From: an uncultured Oscillospiraceae bacterium
GTDB taxonomy: Bacteria; Bacillota; Clostridia; Oscillospirales; Acutalibacteraceae
Reading direction: 5' to 3'
Assembly: GCA_959601025.1 (NCBI GenBank)
Contig: CAUGOD010000003.1
Span: 1-64,000, forward strand
DNA length: 64,000 bases
The notes under the pieces were generated by a model. That model was not told the origin of the DNA and ran no database searches. It saw only the letters and a program-made list of their open reading frames with translations. Shown piece by piece: positions 1-8,775 of the stretch; position 1 is the first letter of the stretch, and every line of letters starts with the position of its first letter. The position numbers and the translations under genes were made by a program.

Positions 1-233
1 CTATTCGCTATTCTTTTGCTTATCTTTTGTCTCACATCATTGTAACACCTACACTTCCAAATATTTTGCAAAAGACGGTCTTTCAAAGGTAGGCGGCCAG
101 CGCGCAGCCCCACGCCGACGCCGGGCTTTTTCCCGGGGAGATAGTGGGGGTAAGGAGGGAATGCCTTTTCCGCTTGGCTATCCGGTTTCGTGCCCGGACG
201 GCGTATGTTTGGCGCTTAAAACAGCTTTATAAT
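1..233. other. Intergenic sequence at the window edge, no gene seen
   Basis: No reading frame here has a credible ribosome site or a recognisable product. The first 60 bases are AT-rich and could belong to the promoter region of a minus-strand gene beyond the window edge, but no good -35/-10 pair can be fixed. Confidence 0.4.
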
Positions 234-274
234 AAAACCTGGAGCCCCTGCCGGCGGCAGAGGCTCCAGGTTTT
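234..274 (-). terminator. Intrinsic terminator of the ctsY-ctsZ unit
   Basis: A 13-bp perfect stem (AAAACCTGGAGCC and its complement) encloses a GC-rich loop and is followed on the minus strand by an AT-rich tail. It lies about 30 bases past the ctsZ stop codon, where transcription of the pair should end. Confidence 0.85.
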
Positions 275-303
275 ATGGGGAGGTTTATGGTTTTTGCCAG
301 CTC

Positions 304-3300
304 TTATGCTGTCCGAATCAAGCGCACGCCGTCGAGCTGTACGGTCGTGCCGCCGGGCGACTGAACATAGAATCCAATGTCCACATTCCCGCTCATTGAA
401 AGGTTATCAATGGTATAGTGCTGCCACTCACTGGTTCTGTTCAGGTTAATGAACAGCGTCTCCTGACCGGGAATCGCAATTTCCGCCCGGGCGACCGTGG
501 GTTCGGTGTTGAAGTTCTTTGCCCAGAATTCCACGCGGTAGGTCCCCGCCGCCACGGTATTCACCTGATGGATGCTCTGGCTGTAAGCGCTTCCCAGGTA
601 GAAATACGCGCGCTGGTCGCCTTCGCGCGCCGCCTCCGGCGGATTTGTGCCGATTCCGCTGTCCACGCCGTAGGCAACCGCCTGGCCGTCCGGATGCCAT
701 TCCGTCCACTTGGAGGAATCCCAGGTAGGCCGTTCAAACCCGCCGTTATCCAGCAGATTCTGCTCGGCGCGCCCGCCGCCGGCCCCGACCTTTACCTCCA
801 GATTATCCAGATTGACGTAACCGCTGTTTCCGGTGTCAAAACGGAAGGAGATGGTGTTCTGCCCCGCATTCAACGCAAGGCTCTGGGTCCAGGTGCTCCA
901 AACATTCCAGTCGCTACCCTCGCTGGAGAGGTTCGCGGTCGTCCGGAAGACGCCGTTGACATAAACGTTCAGGGTTTTTTCCGCGTTGTTGCCGTTGGCA
1001 TAGCGGAGGTTCACTTCATAGTTGCCGGCAGAGGGAACCGTAACGTTCCGGAATTCGACTTCACTGCCGACGGTTTCCAGGCCGGCCACGAAACCGGAAG
1101 CGGTGTAGAACCAATGATTGGTCGAACGGGCGGGGCCGTTATGCAGCGCCGCGGATTCCGCTTCGTAACGGGCCATATCCGGGAAGAAGGGGACAAAAAT
1201 GTTGTCCAGGTTTACATAACCGGTATCGCCCGCCGTCACGTCGTACATCAGAGTGACGCTGTTGCCGCCGGCCGCCAGGGGCAGCGTTTCGGTCAGCGTG
1301 CTCCAGGTATCCCAATTCGCCGTCGGGGCAAAGGATACCTGACGGACAAACGTACCGTTGACATAAACGCTCAGGGTTTTCGCGGAGGCGGCGCCGTTAG
1401 AATACCGGACGTCCACCGGATATTCGCCGGCCGTCTTCGCGTTCACCCGGAAGGTAACCGCCGCGCCGTCGCTCTCAAAGCGGTCGGCAAAGCCCCAGCC
1501 GGTGTATCCGGTATGGTTGTTGTTCGCGCCGGCCTGCCCGGCAACTGTGTCGCCCCACAGGGAACCGTCTTCCGCTTCGTAGCGGACGCCGTTCGCCGAC
1601 TGCGTTACCGAGCCGTTGACAACGATATTCTTTGCGCTGCCAGCGGCCACTTTGACATAGGTTACATCGCCGTAGACGTCCTTGCCGATCGCATAGCCTT
1701 CGCCGGCGGCGGCTTTCAGGGCGTACAGGTTGTCATACTTGGTCAGGGAGGTTCCATTCACCGCCGCTTGGGAAGCAGCCTTGCCGTGAATCTTCATGAC
1801 GTAATTCTGTACCGGAGAAGCATAGGTCCCGCTCTTGTTGCTGACGGAAACATTCACGCCGGCAGCACCGTTATCCTTGGCCGAGATGACCTGCTTGTAA
1901 TACGCGCCGCCTTCGTAGTTATAGGTGGAGCCGTCGTCGTCATAGAAATTGAAGGAGCTGGTCTTGGTATCCGGGAAGATATCGACCATGATCTCGTTGA
2001 TGTCTTCCTCGTCCACATAGTTGAGCACCTTCTGTGTGGGAATGATCGCGCCTTCCTTGATGAACAGCGGAACGTCGCTCCAGCTTTGGCCGTTGACGGC
2101 ATAAGCGATATTCTGTCCGCCCTCATATACCAGGCCGGTGAAGTAATCGATCCACTGGCCCTCCGGCAGATATATCCATTTCGTGGTCTGGTACCGTTCG
2201 GTCACCGGCGCGGCAAGCAGCCAGTCGCCGAACATCCAGGCATCGACGTAATTGGCCGCGTTCGAATCATTCGGATAATCGAACATCAGCGGCTTCACTA
2301 GGCCGACGCCCTTTTCATACGCCTTATATTCGTAGGAATAAATATACGGCATCAGGGCATAGCGGAGCTGGATGACGGCTTTGCTCGCTTCTTCGGCGGA
2401 AAATCCATAATACCAGGGCTGCCGCTGATGCTGGAAGTTCCCGTGCACGCGGAACACCGGCGAAAAAGCGGCAAACTGCAGCCAGCGGGCATACAGTTCC
2501 GGGCTCGGATTTTCGGTGGTGCCGGTATTCTGGTTGAACCCGCCGCCGTCGGAGCCCCACTTCATCTGTCCATTGTTGATGGTGGACAGCATGGTAGCCT
2601 TCTGGTCGTTCAGACCGTTGGTCCACCAGATGTGCTCATTAATTGAAAACTGGGTGCCGACGTCGCCCGACCAGTTGGTCGTGCCATAGCGCTGGGTGCC
2701 GGGATAGAAATTCCGGCCGGTCTGCCATACACGCACCTGATCGTTGGTATACGCGCGCTGGCCCTCATACAGCGCCTGCGAAAGATGCAGGGTCTCAAAA
2801 TTGCCGAACCAATAGTTGGCTTGACCGGAGGCGACCGTATCGGTCTCATCGTTCCACCAGCCGACGATGCCCTTGTTGAACGCGTCGACGGAATGCGACC
2901 ACCACCAGTTACGGGCGTTTTGGCTGTAGAAATCAATGCTGCGGACGGTCACCGGATAGAAGTAGTCGGTATACTCCGCGTGGCCGGGATAGAAGAAACC
3001 GCCGTTCTCCGCATCCCGCCCCTGCTGGGTGACGGTCCCATCCTGCAGCTTGGTGACCACGCGCGGCTTGGTAATGCCGATCAGATGAACGCCCTTGGCG
3101 TCCATCTTCTGCTTCAGCGTTGTGTCGGCCGCGTCCGGATAATTGTTCGTGTTCCAGGTGAATTCGCCGTAATTGTCGTCGCCGTACCGCTTCCAATCAT
3201 AGTCGATGCCGTAGCTGTCGATCGGGATGTTCTTTGCCCGGTAGGTGTCAATCATTTCGTACAGCTCGGCCTGGTTGATCCCCCACTCATAGTTGGAGAA

Positions 3301-4149
3301 GCCGAGGGACCATTCCGGGAGCAGCGGGGAGGCTCCGGTGACATGCGCGAAATTCTCCATGATGTCTTCCGGTTCGCCCATCAGGATGTAATACTCCACG
3401 TTTTCCTTGTTATAACGACGGCCCTGCGTGGTATTGTTGCCATAGTAAAGCTCCAGCTTATTGTTGGTTTCGTCCACGACAGAATACCCGCCGTCCGCAT
3501 CGACCAGCAGACCGTAACCCGCGGTAGACCACACAAACGGCCCGCCGCTGTTGCCCTGCTGACCGGCCATTACCTCGCGGGTCGCGTTATTGCGGAGAAT
3601 CTCGCCGTTCCCATCAAAGCAGGCGTAGCTCGAAACGCCGTACATGTTCTGACCGGCGGGCCGCTGGAAGCGCACGCCGTCATGGTAAACGCCTTTGTCG
3701 TCCGGTTCCCAGAACAGGGTGGTCCCGTCCGCCTTCTTCACCGTCATACGGCAGGGATTCCTCTTGATCTCAACGCGCATGGAATCCGTCGAGATGGTAA
3801 TCGGGTCGGAGGTAACGTCGATCGTCGCGCCGACGCTGCCCCAGGTACGGTTGGGATCGATCATTGGGGTGGACGGACTGGATTGTATCCCGTTCGGGCG
3901 ATAGTTCACTTTAAGAATGTCGTTTTCGCAAACCCGAATTTCCAGGATATCGTCGTTGGCTTCGGCGCCGTTATCCACCGTCAGCGTAACGAGGTCACCG
4001 TTCGCCGACGCGGCAATAACATTTCCGATGGTTTCCACATATGCCGACACGGCAGGTTGAATCGCCGTTATCAGCGATGCGATCATCGCCAGGGTTGCTA
4101 ACAGGGAAGCCAGCTTCACCGGAAGCCAGACTTTTCGCTTGACAGACAT
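304..4149 (-). CDS. ctsZ: Secreted GH31 6-alpha-glucosyltransferase (CtsZ-like) with CBM35 modules
   Basis: 1281 residues. A signal peptide (about residues 1-36, ending AVSA) is followed by an N-terminal beta-sandwich and a GH31 barrel. The predicted nucleophile is Asp434 in WWNDETD and the acid/base Asp496 in WSGDVG. Two CBM35-type modules follow (about 855-995 and 1000-1135; YEAED and YEAES starts, NHTGYTG-type motifs), then a third beta-sandwich (about 1140-1281). Length, module order and local sequence, for example KKADGTTLFWEP and EQNLLDN, match the CtsZ 6-alpha-glucosyltransferase of Sporosarcina and Arthrobacter as I recall it. CtsZ moves a glucosyl unit onto the non-reducing end of a maltooligosaccharide through an alpha-1,6 link. 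That is the first step of cyclic tetrasaccharide (cycloalternan) synthesis outside the cell. It is co-transcribed with ctsY just upstream. The ribosome site is AAAGGAG, 7 bases before ATG. The family call is firm; the exact activity is inferred. Confidence 0.9.
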   Translation of the reverse strand: MSVKRKVWLPVKLASLLATLAMIASLITAIQPAVSAYVETIGNVIAASANGDLVTLTVDNGAEANDDILEIRVCENDILKVNYRPNGIQSSPSTPMIDPNRTWGSVGATIDVTSDPITISTDSMRVEIKRNPCRMTVKKADGTTLFWEPDDKGVYHDGVRFQRPAGQNMYGVSSYACFDGNGEILRNNATREVMAGQQGNSGGPFVWSTAGYGLLVDADGGYSVVDETNNKLELYYGNNTTQGRRYNKENVEYYILMGEPEDIMENFAHVTGASPLLPEWSLGFSNYEWGINQAELYEMIDTYRAKNIPIDSYGIDYDWKRYGDDNYGEFTWNTNNYPDAADTTLKQKMDAKGVHLIGITKPRVVTKLQDGTVTQQGRDAENGGFFYPGHAEYTDYFYPVTVRSIDFYSQNARNWWWSHSVDAFNKGIVGWWNDETDTVASGQANYWFGNFETLHLSQALYEGQRAYTNDQVRVWQTGRNFYPGTQRYGTTNWSGDVGTQFSINEHIWWTNGLNDQKATMLSTINNGQMKWGSDGGGFNQNTGTTENPSPELYARWLQFAAFSPVFRVHGNFQHQRQPWYYGFSAEEASKAVIQLRYALMPYIYSYEYKAYEKGVGLVKPLMFDYPNDSNAANYVDAWMFGDWLLAAPVTERYQTTKWIYLPEGQWIDYFTGLVYEGGQNIAYAVNGQSWSDVPLFIKEGAIIPTQKVLNYVDEEDINEIMVDIFPDTKTSSFNFYDDDGSTYNYEGGAYYKQVISAKDNGAAGVNVSVSNKSGTYASPVQNYVMKIHGKAASQAAVNGTSLTKYDNLYALKAAAGEGYAIGKDVYGDVTYVKVAAGSAKNIVVNGSVTQSANGVRYEAEDGSLWGDTVAGQAGANNNHTGYTGWGFADRFESDGAAVTFRVNAKTAGEYPVDVRYSNGAASAKTLSVYVNGTFVRQVSFAPTANWDTWSTLTETLPLAAGGNSVTLMYDVTAGDTGYVNLDNIFVPFFPDMARYEAESAALHNGPARSTNHWFYTASGFVAGLETVGSEVEFRNVTVPSAGNYEVNLRYANGNNAEKTLNVYVNGVFRTTANLSSEGSDWNVWSTWTQSLALNAGQNTISFRFDTGNSGYVNLDNLEVKVGAGGGRAEQNLLDNGGFERPTWDSSKWTEWHPDGQAVAYGVDSGIGTNPPEAAREGDQRAYFYLGSAYSQSIHQVNTVAAGTYRVEFWAKNFNTEPTVARAEIAIPGQETLFINLNRTSEWQHYTIDNLSMSGNVDIGFYVQSPGGTTVQLDGVRLIRTA

Positions 4150-4184
4150 TTCTTCACTCCTTTACTTGAATCCCGTACGGTTTT

Positions 4185-4278
4185 GGCTGCGGGGAAACGA
4201 GGGAGGTTTTCCGCATTTCCCCGCAGCCGCCATCGTTTGTTTGACCGGAAATCAAGCAGAACCTTCCGCAAAGGTTCT
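4185..4278 (-). other. Two stem-loops between ctsY and ctsZ
   Basis: One perfect 13-bp inverted repeat (4185-4197 with 4216-4228, GGCTGCGGGGAAA) and one 8-bp repeat (4258-4265 with 4271-4278, AGAACCTT) fill the 188-base gap. Neither is followed by a U-run on the minus strand. They look like RNA processing or stability elements, or partial terminators that set the ctsY to ctsZ ratio, rather than full terminators. Confidence 0.55.
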
Positions 4279-4337
4279 GATTAACTCCTCATTCTTCTCC
4301 ATTCCTCTCCGAAAACGATGTACTGCAGGCAGTCCGG

Positions 4338-7300
4338 CTAACCGCTGGATTTATGAAGCGAAATGTTGTCCAGATTGATGCCCGCGCTATCGTCTGTGTC
4401 GTAGGCGATCATAATGGTGTTCTTTCCTGCTGCCAGTGTTACACTGGTTGTCGCCGTCGACCAGGTATCCCAGTCGGTTGTCTTGGGCAGGGACACCTTG
4501 ACAACCCGACTGCCGTTGACATAAACGCTGCGGGAGGCCGCCTCCGTTCCGGCGGAATAGCGGACGCCCAGCGAGTAGCTGCCGGCCTCCGGCGCGTAAA
4601 CGTCAAAGGTGACGGAGGTCCCAGACGACGCGAAGTTGTCCACAAAGCCGGTGCCTTCGTAGCCGGTATGGTTGGTGTTCACCGAGGTTCCGGCGAGCTG
4701 GCCGAACTCGGCTTCATACGGCACTTCCTGAACGCCGTTCAGCGTGATGCTCCGGTTGCCGGTTTGTTTGTTCTGTACCCGCACATAGGTCAGATGCTGT
4801 ACGGAGTCATAATACCAGCCGCTGACCGCCTGCTTGAACTGCGCGAAATCGGTGTAGCGCTGCATGGTGGAATAGCCTTCCTGAACGCTGGTGGGTTCAC
4901 TGGTGAACACCTGCAGCGTCGTGATAGACTCGGAAGCCGGCAGGGTGATGAACACTTTGCCCTGATCATACTTCTCGTCCACCAGAATCTGCTCCTGCTG
5001 CTTATTGACATAGTCGTAGTACTGGTACTGGGTGAAATCCTTCGGATAAATCCGGTAGGTCTCGTTGATGTAGGAATCGGTGCTGTTGCCGACGGATCCG
5101 CCGAATTCGAGGTCTGCATTCAGGTTCATCGGGATAACCGAACCGGCCTTCACAAACACCGGCAGCGTATCCAGCCCCGCGTAATAGGTAATGAGCTGGT
5201 TGCCCGGACGACGGCTGCCCCAGAACAGGTCGATCCATTCGCCTTCCGGCAGGTAGATCAGCTTGTTGGTCTGCCCCTCGTTCTCGATCGGCGCGACCAG
5301 GAGCGAATCGCCCAGCATGTACTGGAATTCCATCTGCGCCGCCGTCGCGTCGCCCGGGAACTCATACGCCATGGAGCGCATCATCGGCACGCCGGTATCG
5401 CTGGTGTACTTCGCGTTGTTGTACAGGTAGGGGATCAGGCTCATGCGATAGTTGGCGAATTTCCGATAGATGTTGATGCAGTCAATATCGCCGGTGCGCT
5501 CGTACATATTCCACGGTGTGCGCGCTACGCTGGGACTCGGGTCGCCGCCCCATTCGGAATGCAGCTGCATGATGGGAGAGAACGCCGCCTGGGCGACGCT
5601 GCGCTTATACAATTCGGTGGTGGGAATCTCTCCGCTGAAGCCCGCCAGATCCCAGGTGGTAAAGGGAACGCCGGACATCGAAGCCGTCATGGTCGCGCGC
5701 ATTGCATCCCGGTAAGCGCTGAACGTGGAATTCTGGTCTCCCGTCCAAGCAACCGGATGCTGCCCCGCCCCTGCGCCGCCGGCGCGGAAGAAGGTGAGCG
5801 CGTTTTGATTATACTGCTTTGCAAAGTCGTAATAGGCCTGCACATATAAATCCGGATACAGATTGCGAAGCTCGTCGCCTTTAATCCCGGACGCGGAGGT
5901 AATTCCGCGTCCCCAGATAAATTCGCCGCCGTCGCATTTGAAGCCGTCGATGCCAACCTCCTCAAGCAGATACTTCCGCTTGTTCAGCATCCACTGGACG
6001 GCGTCCGGATTGGTAAAGTCGATCGAGTAGGCGTTGGTGTACCATCCGCCCGCATTCAGGTATGGCGTACCATCCTCGTTTTTAAGGAAATAATTATGCT
6101 CCAAGCCATACTGGATGTCGGTATTCAGCTGCGCCGGCCGGGTGCTGGGATCGTTCTTTACCAGCGGCAGCTGCCAAAGCAGGACTTTAATGCCGTTGTT
6201 GTGGATCAGATCGATCATCCCTTGGGGATCGGGATAACGCCCGCCATGCGTAAAGTCGCTGGCGGTGGGTACCCAGTCGCCCGGCTTCTGTGCGTGCTGA
6301 GAACCCGCGAACATGTAGAAGGTTTCTTCATCCGCCCAAGCCTCGAGAACCATTCCCGTGGTGGGGATGTTGTATTGATTGATCTTTGTAATCTGTTCCT
6401 CCACTTCGGACTGCTTGTTCCACTCGTTGGCGGAAATCCACGGTCCGAACGCCCATACGGGCGGCAGTGCCGGCTTCTCAATCACGTCGGTATACTGCTG
6501 GCTGATTTCCTTCGGCGTACCGGTGAAGAAATACAGGTCCATCCCCTGGTTGGTCGAACCGCCCGCGTTGGCGCGGATGGTCGCCCGGTCGGCGGAATCC
6601 GTCGCCAGACGATACTGCGTGTAATAGGTCGATTTCAGGTATGTGCCATAGCCCTGGCTCGAGAAATAAAAGGGGATCGGCAGATAGGTTTTATTCTCCT
6701 GCTCCAGGTACCAGTTTACCGCATAGATATCCACGTTTTTGCCGCGCTGGTTGATCGCATCATACCTCATGCCAAAGCCGGTGAAGCTCTCGTTCGTCGA
6801 GGTAAAGAGGTTTTCCTCCACCTGGTTAACATAGTTGGTACCGTTGGTTTTGAACGCCAGACTGCGGTATCCGCTTCGGTCGGACTCCTTGGTTAGAAGG
6901 TTCCCGTCCCCATCATAAACCTCCATATGGTACGGAGCTTTGTTGATTTTCAGACTGACCGAGGGTCCGTAAATCCACACATAATTCGGGTTCGATTCGT
7001 CCACCGTGTAATTGGTGGAGCCTGTCGCCCATGTTTGAGCCGTAAACGGCTCAAACTGCATGCGGAAATACCCGCTGTCCGGGAAAGAGATACTGATTTT
7101 CGGTGTGGTAAGTCCTGCCGCGGACGTACACGCCAATTCCACACGGTTCGTATGGTTGGTAACGGAAGTCACGTTATTCACCGCGTCCCAATCCGTAACA
7201 ATGAAGCTGAACGGTCCAACCTGCTTCGCGTTTTGCTGGTATTGATCCGCGTGTACGTAGTACTCGATCACATCGCCTTTTGCAAAGCTGCCGAGCGACG

Positions 7301-7628
7301 CTTCCCAATAGGTATCGTTGCCGCTGTTATACTTCCATTCCGCATTGACCACCGGCTGTTCGACGCCGTTTTTCGTCCAGGTTACCCAAACGGCGTCTCC
7401 CTCTTCTATAGGCCAGGTCTTGGACTTAATGTACACGTTCTCGCCGGCTCCCGGATCACGGGGATACCGCTCGCACGGATCGGTCATGATCTCTTTTCCC
7501 CCGTACAGGTCGTCGTGTCCTGTCGGAGCATGCCAGATTCCGTCCAAGGCTATGGCGCTCAAAGCCGTAATGCTAAACAGAGCTGCCGCCGCCAGTACCG
7601 CTGTGATCTTTTGAAACCTCTTTCGCAT
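4338..7628 (-). CDS. ctsY: Secreted GH31 3-alpha-isomaltosyltransferase (CtsY-like) with C-terminal CBM35
   Basis: 1096 residues, close to the roughly 1090 of known CtsY proteins. A signal peptide covers about residues 1-27. An N-terminal beta-sandwich carries VTWTKNGV and KYNSGNDTYWEA, motifs I recall from CtsY of Sporosarcina globispora. In the GH31 barrel the nucleophile is Asp566 in FKCDGGEF and the acid/base Asp631 in WTGDQNS. A C-terminal CBM35 lies at about 960-1096 (YEAEFGQL, TNHTGYEGTGF). CtsY cuts the isomaltosyl unit made by CtsZ, transfers it to a 3-hydroxyl, and closes the ring to give cyclo-(6-Glc-3-Glc-6-Glc-3-Glc). The ribosome site is AAAGGAGG, 9 bases before ATG. It has its own promoter about 270 bases upstream, so ctsY and ctsZ form a separate unit from the import genes. 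Confidence 0.9.
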   Translation of the reverse strand: MRKRFQKITAVLAAAALFSITALSAIALDGIWHAPTGHDDLYGGKEIMTDPCERYPRDPGAGENVYIKSKTWPIEEGDAVWVTWTKNGVEQPVVNAEWKYNSGNDTYWEASLGSFAKGDVIEYYVHADQYQQNAKQVGPFSFIVTDWDAVNNVTSVTNHTNRVELACTSAAGLTTPKISISFPDSGYFRMQFEPFTAQTWATGSTNYTVDESNPNYVWIYGPSVSLKINKAPYHMEVYDGDGNLLTKESDRSGYRSLAFKTNGTNYVNQVEENLFTSTNESFTGFGMRYDAINQRGKNVDIYAVNWYLEQENKTYLPIPFYFSSQGYGTYLKSTYYTQYRLATDSADRATIRANAGGSTNQGMDLYFFTGTPKEISQQYTDVIEKPALPPVWAFGPWISANEWNKQSEVEEQITKINQYNIPTTGMVLEAWADEETFYMFAGSQHAQKPGDWVPTASDFTHGGRYPDPQGMIDLIHNNGIKVLLWQLPLVKNDPSTRPAQLNTDIQYGLEHNYFLKNEDGTPYLNAGGWYTNAYSIDFTNPDAVQWMLNKRKYLLEEVGIDGFKCDGGEFIWGRGITSASGIKGDELRNLYPDLYVQAYYDFAKQYNQNALTFFRAGGAGAGQHPVAWTGDQNSTFSAYRDAMRATMTASMSGVPFTTWDLAGFSGEIPTTELYKRSVAQAAFSPIMQLHSEWGGDPSPSVARTPWNMYERTGDIDCINIYRKFANYRMSLIPYLYNNAKYTSDTGVPMMRSMAYEFPGDATAAQMEFQYMLGDSLLVAPIENEGQTNKLIYLPEGEWIDLFWGSRRPGNQLITYYAGLDTLPVFVKAGSVIPMNLNADLEFGGSVGNSTDSYINETYRIYPKDFTQYQYYDYVNKQQEQILVDEKYDQGKVFITLPASESITTLQVFTSEPTSVQEGYSTMQRYTDFAQFKQAVSGWYYDSVQHLTYVRVQNKQTGNRSITLNGVQEVPYEAEFGQLAGTSVNTNHTGYEGTGFVDNFASSGTSVTFDVYAPEAGSYSLGVRYSAGTEAASRSVYVNGSRVVKVSLPKTTDWDTWSTATTSVTLAAGKNTIMIAYDTDDSAGINLDNISLHKSSG

Positions 7629-7744
7629 TGAAACTGTCCTCCTTTTTTACAAATTGTAGTTTTTTTGCTGCCGTACCGCTTGCAAAATCGACTCGTCCAT
7701 CACCTCATTCCCCTTCTCACGGTGTAGTGGCCGCTGGCATATAT

Positions 7745-7760
7745 AAATCAAGCTTGATTT
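7745..7760. promoter_or_regulatory. Perfect 16-bp palindrome in the ctsY leader
   Basis: AAATCAAGCTTGATTT is a perfect palindrome about 117 bases upstream of the ctsY start. It is inside the predicted 5' leader, so it could be a regulator roadblock site or part of a second, closer promoter (TATATA lies next to it). Which protein would bind it is unknown. Confidence 0.4.
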
Positions 7761-7899
7761 CACAGAAAGGCGGCTGTCGGAACGGGCTTCAGAATCCGGA
7801 CCTCCGAATTAGATACCCCCCCGCAGCAGGAAAGTTCAGCCGAAAGGCTCTTGCGGTTTGTCAATTACTTACTTTTATGTAATTTTATGTATATTCCAT

Positions 7900-7927
7900 A
7901 TTATAGCATAATTTTTATATATTTCAA
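7900..7927 (-). promoter_or_regulatory. Promoter of ctsY-ctsZ
   Basis: On the minus strand, TTGAAA (7922-7927) and a consensus TATAAT (7900-7905) are 16 bases apart in a strongly AT-rich stretch. The predicted start near 7893 leaves a leader of about 265 bases before ctsY. A short inverted repeat TGTGG-5-CCACA sits upstream at 7963-7977 and could be an operator. Confidence 0.7.
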
Positions 7928-7997
7928 TATATTTCGCATTAATTTGTCATTATATTTAATATTGTGGTCTTTCCACACAAATAGGAGGGAATTTTCT

Positions 7998-8035
7998 CCC
8001 TGCTCTACCAAAAAATGCCTATGGATTGAGCAGGG
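7998..8035. other. Inverted repeat downstream of pgmB
   Basis: CCCTGCTC (7998-8005) pairs with GAGCAGGG (8028-8035) around a 22-base loop. It lies about 80 bases after the pgmB stop, where the long operon should end, but the minus strand has no U-run directly after the stem. A weak or factor-dependent terminator is possible. Confidence 0.35.
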
Positions 8036-8117
8036 GGGAATTTTTAAAAAAACAACAAGACGTCATGGCGTTTAAAAATCCAGGGGATTGCCAGCCGGGT
8101 TGATGGTTCCGTCTTCG

Positions 8118-8750
8118 CTACACAATCTGGAGCAGTTCTGTCAGGCGGTTCAATTTCACATCGGCCAAATCGCTGTCCCGCGCCGGGCCTACCGCCGCCG
8201 CCAGGCATCCGCCGGCCTTCGCCGCCTGAACGCCGCTTTCCGCATCTTCCACTACTAGGCATTGCTCCGGCGGCAATTCCAGCAGCGAGGCTGCCAGCAG
8301 GAAAACCTCCGGGTCCGGCTTGGAACGGGCGATCATAGTGCCGTCCGCCACGGCGTCGAAGGCGGTGCTCAGTCCAATCCGCCGCAGTATATTCTGCGTG
8401 TTCCGGCTGGAGGAGCCAATCGCAAGCATCCTTCCGCGCAAACGCAGCTCCTCCAGCGTTTCCAGGACGTCCGGCAGGATGTCTGCCGGCGTCAGGCTTT
8501 CGAGCAGCTCCCCATAGCGCCGGTTTTTTTCGTCGGCGAACCGCTTTTTTTCCTCCTCCGACAAGGCGCGGTTCCCTACCCGGCAAATGATTTCAACGCT
8601 TTCCATCCGGCTGACGCCGCGCAGAAGGTCGTTATCCTCCGGCGTAAAGGGGATAGCCCAGCGCCAGCTGGTCTCCACCCACGCCTGGCAATGCAGCGCG
8701 TCGGTGGAGACAATCACGCCGTCCAAATCAAAAATCACACCCTGTACCAT
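8118..8750 (-). CDS. pgmB: Beta-phosphoglucomutase
   Basis: 210 residues, the usual size. It is a HAD-superfamily protein with the nucleophile motif FDLDGVIVSTD at the N-terminus, the substrate-loop sequence LLRGVSRMES typical of beta-phosphoglucomutase, GSSSRN in the middle and VVEDAESGVQAA for metal binding. It converts beta-glucose 1-phosphate to glucose 6-phosphate in the cytosol, so it is the natural partner of the GH65 phosphorylase in the same operon. The start is the internal ATG behind GGGAGGAAG; the frame upstream has no ribosome site. It is the last gene of the long operon, 25 bases after the GH31 lipoprotein. Confidence 0.92.
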   Translation of the reverse strand: MVQGVIFDLDGVIVSTDALHCQAWVETSWRWAIPFTPEDNDLLRGVSRMESVEIICRVGNRALSEEEKKRFADEKNRRYGELLESLTPADILPDVLETLEELRLRGRMLAIGSSSRNTQNILRRIGLSTAFDAVADGTMIARSKPDPEVFLLAASLLELPPEQCLVVEDAESGVQAAKAGGCLAAAVGPARDSDLADVKLNRLTELLQIV

Positions 8751-8775
8751 CGTCTTCCTCCCGGTTTCTTTGTAT

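Noticed and set aside
1..120. Promoter on the minus strand at the window edge
   Set aside because: TACAAT-like and TTGCAA-like boxes are present but spaced about 21 bases apart; too poor to call without the neighbouring gene.
418..2301. 627-residue plus-strand frame opposite ctsZ
   Set aside because: Antisense shadow of a GC-rich gene; no ribosome site, no family features, and the minus-strand gene is certain.
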